DNA from: Osmia lignaria lignaria
Lineage: Eukaryota; Arthropoda; Insecta; Hymenoptera; Megachilidae
Direction of reading: 5' to 3'
Length of the DNA: 64,000 nt
Assembly (NCBI RefSeq): GCF_051020975.1
Contig: NW_027478159.1
Location: 12,168,501 to 12,232,500 of the forward strand
The notes beneath the pieces are model-generated. The model did no database searches, was not told the DNA's origin, and was given only the letters and a program-made list of their open reading frames with translations. Position numbers and translations under genes: made by a program. Shown piece after piece: positions 58,850 through 64,000 of this stretch (position 1 is its first letter; every line of letters begins with the position of its first letter).

Positions 58850-61616
58850 TATGATATTTTTTGATCAGATGCGTAGTTCTCGAGATATATCAAGATATTT
58901 AAAAGTTCCGAAGCCGCACCAACATAATACAGATACAGAAACACCGTGGCCCCTTTCTTTGAGATAACTCTGCACTAGTGCGAGCCGCAAATGCCACTTC
59001 CAGCTTAGCTGTGCAGAAGAAGAACAACAAGAAGAAGAAATATCTCGAAATATGTCCGTCAGGCCCCTTCCCTTGAGATAAATCTGCAAATATCTCGGAA
59101 ACGAAGCGAGGTATGGCAAAATGTTGAGAGACCTTTTTTGTAGAGAATTAAGTTTCCTACTTTTTATGTTCTATGATATTTTTTGATCAGATGCGTAGTT
59201 CTCGAGATATATCAAGATATTTAAAAGTTCCGAAGCCGCACCAACATAATAGAGATACAGAAACACCGTGGCTCCTTTCTTTGAGATAACTCTGCACTAT
59301 TGCGACCTGGAAATGCCACTTCCAGTTTAGCTGTGCAGAAGAAGAACAACAAGAAGAAGAAATATCTCGAAATATGTCCGTTAGGCCCCTTCCCTTGAGA
59401 TAAATCTGCAAATATCTCGGAAACGACGCGAGCTATGGCAAAATGTTAAGAGACCTTTTTTGTAGAGAATTAGGTTTCCTACTTATAATGTTCTATGATA
59501 TTTTTTGATCAGATGCGTAGTTCTCGAGATATATCAAGATATTTAAAAGTTCCGAAGCCGCACCAACATAATAGAGATACAGAAACACCGTGGCCCCTTT
59601 CTTTGAGATAACTCTGCACTATTGCGAGCTGGAAATGCCACTTCCAGTTTAGCTGTGCAGAAGAAGAACAACAAGAAGAAGAAATATCTCGAAATATGTC
59701 CGTTAGGCCCCTTCCCTTGAGATAAATCTGCAAATATCTCGGAAACGAAGCGAGCTATGGCAAAATGTTAAGAGACCTTTTTTGTAGAGAATTAAGTTTC
59801 CTACTTTTTATGTTCTATGATATTTTTTGATCAGATGCGCAGTTCTCGAGATATATCAAGATATTTAAAAGTTCCGAAGCCGCACCAACATAATAGAGAT
59901 ACAGAAACACCGTGGCCCCTTTCTTTGAGATAACTGTGCACTAGTGCGAGCCGCAAATGCCACTTCCAGCTTAGCTGTGCAGAAGAAGAACAACAAGAAG
60001 AAGAAATATCTCGAAATATGTCCGTCAGGCCCCTTCCCTTGAGATAAATCTGCAAATATCTCGGAACCGAAGCGAGCTATGGCAAAATGTTAAGAGACCT
60101 TTTTTGTAGAGAATTATGTTTCCTACTTTTTATGTTCTATGATATTTTTTGATCACACGCGTAGTTCTCGAGATATATCAAGATATTTAAAAGTTCCGAA
60201 GCCGCACCAACATAATAGAGATACAGAAACACCGTGGCCCCTTTCTTTGAGATAACTCTGCAATAGTGCGAGCCGCAAATGCCACTTCCAGCTTAGCTGT
60301 GCAGAAGAAGAACAACAAGAAGAAGAAATATCTCGAAATATGTCCGTCAGGCCCCTTCCCTTGAGATATATCTGCAAATATCTCGGAAACGAAGCTAGCT
60401 ATGGCAAAATGTTAAGAGACCTTTTTTGTAGAGAATTATGTTTCCTACAATTTATGTTCTATGATATTCTTTGATCAGATGCGTAGTTCTCGAGATATAT
60501 CAAGATATTTAAAAGTTCCGAAGCCGCACCAACATAATAGAGATACAGAAACACCGTGGCCCCTTTCTTTGAGATAACTCTGCACTATTGCGAGCTGCAA
60601 ATGCCACTTCCAGCTTAGCTGTGCAGAAGAAGAACATCAAGAAGAAGAAATATCTCGATTAATGTCCGTCAGGCCCCTTCCCTTGAGATAAATCTGCAAA
60701 TATCTCGGAAACGAAGAGGGCTATGGCAAAATGTTAAGAGACCTTTTTTGTAGAGAATTAAGTTTCCTACTTTTTATGTTCTATGATATTTTTTTATCTG
60801 ATGCGTAGTTCTCGAGATATATCAAGATATTTAAAAGTTCCGAAGCCGCACCAACATAGTAGAGATACAGAAACACCGTGGCCCCTTTCTTTGAGATAAC
60901 TCTGCACTATTGCGAGCTGTAAATGCCACTTCCAGCTTAGCTGTGCAGAAGAAGAACAACAAGAAGAAGAAATATCTCGAAATATGTCCGTCAGGCCCCT
61001 TCCCTTGAGATGTATCTGCAAATATCTCGGAAACGAAGCTAGCTATGGCAAAATGTTAAGAGACCTTTTTTGTAGAGAATTACGTTTCCTACAATTTATG
61101 TTCTATGATATTTTTTGATCAGAAGCGTAGTTTTCGAGATATATCGAGATATTTAAAAGTTCCGAAGCCGCACCAACATAATAGAGATACAGAAACACCG
61201 TGGCCCCTTTCTTTGAGATAACTCTGCACTATTGCGAGCTGTAAATGCCACTTCCAGCTTAGCTGTGCAGAAGAAGAACAACAAGAAGAAGAAATATCTC
61301 GAAATATGTCCGTCATGCCCCTTCCCTTGAGATAAATCTGCAAATATCTCGGAAACGAAGAGAGCTATGGCAAAATGTTAAGAGACCTTTTTTGTAGAGA
61401 ATTAAGTTTCCTACTTTTTATGTTCTATGATATTTTTTGATCAGATGCGTAGTTCTCGAGATATATCAAGATATTTAAAAGTTCCGAAGCCGCACCAACA
61501 TAATAGAGATACAGAAACACCGTGGCCCCTTTCTTTGAGATAACTCTGCACTATTGCGAGCTGTAAATGCCACTTCCAGCTTAGCTGTGCAGAAGAAGAA
61601 CAACAAGAAGAAGAAA
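58850..61616 (+). repeat. Assorted monomers, least ordered part of the right half
   Basis: Monomers at 58862, 59184 and 59506 (a tandem pair with the CTGGAA dyad), 59828 (zeta-like), 60150 (eta-like), 60472 (CATCAAGAAG and TCTCGATTAATG), 60794 (BclI site lost, TTATCT), 61116 and 61438. No longer-range repeat of this order was found in the window, and no gene is seen. Confidence 0.85.
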
Positions 61617-61759
61617 TATCTCGAAATATGTCCGTCAGGCCCCTTCCCTTGAGATATATCTGCAAATATCTCGGAAACGAAGCGAGCTATGGCAAAATGT
61701 TAAGAGACCTTTTTTGTAGAGAATTAAGTTTGCTACTTTTTATGTTCTATGATATTTTT

Positions 61760-62080
61760 TGATCAGATGCGCAGTTATCGAGATATATCAAGATATTTAA
61801 AAGTTCCGAAGCCGCACCAACATAATAGAGATACAGAAACACCGTGGCCCCTTTCTTTGAATAACTGTGCACTAGTGCGAGCCGCAAATGCCACTTCCAG
61901 CTTAGCTGTGCAGAAGAAGAACAACAAGAAGAAGAAATATCTCGAAATATGTCCGTCAGGCCCCTTCCCTTGAGACAAATCTGCAAATATCTCGGAAACG
62001 AAGCGAGCTATGGCAAAATGTTAAGAGACCTTTTTTGTAGAGAATTATGTTTCCTACTTTTTATGTTCTATGATATTTTT
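61760..62080 (+). repeat. 321-bp monomer (same deletion)
   Basis: Duplicate of 56609-56929, carrying the identical CTTTGAATAACTG change and the same plus-strand frame at 61749-61973. Confidence 0.9.
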
Positions 62081-62402
62081 TGATCAGACGCGTAGTTCTC
62101 GAGATATATCAAGATATTTAAAAGTTCCGAAGCCGCACCAACATAATAGAGACACAGAAACACCGTGGCCCCTTTCTTTGAGATAACTCTGCAATAGTGC
62201 GAGCCGCAAATGCCACTTCCAGCTTAGCTGTGCAGAAGAAGAACAACAAGAAGAAGAAATATCTCGAAATATGTCCGTTAGGCCCCTTCCCTCGAGATAA
62301 ATCTGCAAATATCTCGGAAACGAAGCGAGCTATGGCAAAATGTTGAGAGACCTTTTTTGTAGAGAATTAAGTTTCCTACTTTTTATGTTCTACGATATTT
62401 TT

Positions 62403-63690
62403 TGATCAGATGCGTAGTTCTCGAGATATATCAAGATATTTAAAAGTTCCGAAGCCGCACCAACATAATAGAGATACAGAAACACCGTGGCCCCTTTCTT
62501 TGAGATAACTCTGCACTATTGCGAGCTGCAAATGCCACTTCCAGCTTAGCTGTGCAGAGGAAGAACAACAAGAAAAAGAAATATCTCGAAATATGTCCGT
62601 CAGGCCCGTTCCTTTGAGCTGAATCTGCAAATATCTCGGAAACGAAGCGAGCTATGGCAAAATGTTGAGAGACGTTTTTTGTAGAGAATTATGTTTCCTA
62701 CAATTTATGTTCTATGATATTTTTCGATCAGAAGCGTAGTTTTCGAGATATATCGAGATATTTAAAAGTTCCGAAGCCGCACCAACATAATAGAGATACA
62801 GAAACACCGTGGCCCCTTTCTTTGAGATAACTCTGCACTAGTGCGAGCCGCAAATGCCACTTCCAGCTTAGCTGTGCAGAAGAAGAACAACAAGAAGAAG
62901 AAATATCTCGAAATATGTCCGACAGGCCCCTTCCCTTGAGATAAATCTGCAAATATCTCGGAAACGAAGCGAGCTATGGCGAAATGTTAAGAGACCTTTT
63001 TTGTAGTGAATTAAGTTTCCTACTTTTTATCTTCTATGATATTTTTTGATCAGATGCGTAGTTCTCGAGATATATCAAGATATTTAAAAGTGCCGAAGCC
63101 GCACCAACATAATAGAGATACAGAAACACCGTGGCCCCTTTCTTTGAGATAACTCTGCACTATTGCGAGCTGCAAATGCCACTTCCAGCTTAGCTGTGCA
63201 GAGGAAGAACAACAAGAAAAAGAAATATCTCGAAATATGTCCGTCAGGCCCGTTCCTTTGAGCTGAATCTGCAAATATCTCGGAAACGAAGCGAGCTATG
63301 GCAAAATGTTGAGAGACGTTTTTTGTAGAGAATTATGTTTCCTACAATTTATGTTCTATGATATTTTTCGATCAGAAGCGTAGTTTTCGAGATATATCGA
63401 GATATTTAAAAGTTCCGAAGCCGCACCAACATAATAGAGATACAGAAACACCGTGGCCCCTTTCTTTGAGATAACTCTGCACTAGTGCGAGCCGCAAATG
63501 CCACTTCCAGCTTAGCTGTGCAGAAGAAGAACAACAAGAAGAAGAAATATCTCGAAATATGTCCGACAGGCCCCTTCCCTTGAGATAAATCTGCAAATAT
63601 CTCGGAAACGAAGCGAGCTATGGCGAAATGTTAAGAGACCTTTTTTGTAGTGAATTAAGTTTCCTACTTTTTATCTTCTATGATATTTTT
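62403..63690 (+). repeat. Tandem A/B dimer, duplicate of 57252-58539
   Basis: The same two dimers carried in the second copy of the terminal large duplication. Confidence 0.85.
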
Positions 63691-64000
63691 TGATCAGATG
63701 CGTAGTTCTCGAGATATATCAAGATATTTAAAAGTGCCGAAGCCGCACCAACATAATACAGATACAGAAACACCGTGGCCCCTTTCTTTGAGATAACTCT
63801 GCACTAGTGCGAGCCGCAAATGCCACTTCCAGCTTAGCTGTGCAGAAGAAGTACAACAAGAAGAAGAAATATCTCGAAATATGTCCGTCAGGCCCCTTCC
63901 CTTGAGATAAATCTGCAAATATCTCGGAAACGAAGCGAGCTATGGCAAAATGTTAAGAGACCTTTTTTGTAGAGAATTAAGTTTCCTACTTTTTATGTTC
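63691..64000 (+). repeat. Partial monomer at right window edge
   Basis: The first 310 bp of a monomer, cut by the window end, showing that the array continues. It corresponds to the monomer beginning at 58540, 5151 bp upstream, and shares its rare GTACAACAAG purine-tract variant. Confidence 0.95.

Larger units (their letters stand above)
1..64000. repeat. 322-bp satellite DNA array, head to tail, whole window
   Basis: Every part of the window is a copy of the same 322-bp unit in the same orientation. The unit is easily followed by its TGATCA site, its block AGTTCCGAAGCCGCACCAAC, its GAA/CAA purine tract and its T-rich end. There are 197 full monomers and two edge fragments. No unrelated sequence, inverted monomer, transposon insertion or simple-repeat expansion was seen. 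Base composition of a representative monomer is about 39% G+C. Arrays of this size and uniformity are typical of heterochromatin in eukaryotes. The array extends beyond both ends of the window, so its true size is unknown. That this is a satellite is near certain; the chromosomal location and host are not shown by the sequence. Confidence 0.99.
61617..64000 (+). repeat. Large duplication, copy 2 (cut by window end)
   Basis: Second copy of 56466-58849. The offset is 16 x 322 minus 1 because the monomer beginning at 56609 is one base short. Confidence 0.9.

Noticed and set aside
1..64000. CRISPR array
   Set aside because: The direct repeats are contiguous 322-bp units with no short repeat/variable spacer alternation and no cas genes.
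1..64000. Telomeric repeats, ribosomal DNA or a decayed transposon as the source
   Set aside because: No telomere-like short repeat, rRNA core sequence, terminal inverted repeats, target-site duplications or transposase/reverse transcriptase motifs were seen.

Overview
The whole 64 kb window is one uninterrupted satellite DNA array. A unit of 322 bp repeats head to tail in a single orientation from the first base to the last. Taking the conserved TGATCA (BclI) site as the unit boundary, there are 197 complete monomers plus a 261-bp fragment at the left edge and a 310-bp fragment at the right edge. By that count 188 of the 197 are exactly 322 bp, three are 323, four are 321 and two are 320. 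One representative monomer (43729-44050) has 127 G+C of 322 bases, about 39%. I found no credible protein-coding gene, RNA gene, transposon, CRISPR array or unique-sequence island. The many short open frames of about 74 codons are a by-product of the repeat.

The window looks like constitutive heterochromatin (centromeric, pericentromeric or another satellite block) of a eukaryote. The monomer's short motifs remind me of arthropod satellites, but I cannot name a species or family from sequence alone, so that is a low-confidence inference.

Layout: 1-3443 is a 7-monomer higher-order unit (2255 bp) seen as one full length and one partial copy. 2828-6792 is repeated, with no mismatch noticed, at 7658-11622; the intervening and following monomers up to about 23 kb are assorted, with short duplications. 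23019-26731 is repeated at 27527-31239, followed by a tandem 6-monomer unit (1932 bp) at 30117-34189. 34570-37248 holds a 5-monomer duplication built from alternating A/B monomers. 37249-42944 is mixed, with a one-monomer length difference between two copies. 42945-56465 carries the clearest higher-order repeat: a 7-monomer unit (2254 bp, monomers here called alpha to eta) with one 5-monomer deletion derivative. 56466-58849 is repeated at 61617-64000, cut by the window edge.

Within the monomer there is older structure. A 27-nt block recurs 114 bp further on with 24 of 27 matches, suggesting that the 322-bp unit itself arose by duplication of a shorter element. A nested imperfect dyad of 49 bp, a purine-rich GAA/CAA tract and six GAGATA/TATCTC hexamers are the other regular elements. 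Monomers fall into two main head types, A (CTCGAG, XhoI-cleavable) and B (TTCGAG), which alternate as 644-bp dimers in several places. The higher-order blocks fit repeated unequal exchange or amplification in whole-monomer steps, but an assembler error could mimic some of the perfect long duplications. All block boundaries were read by eye and may be off by a few bases.
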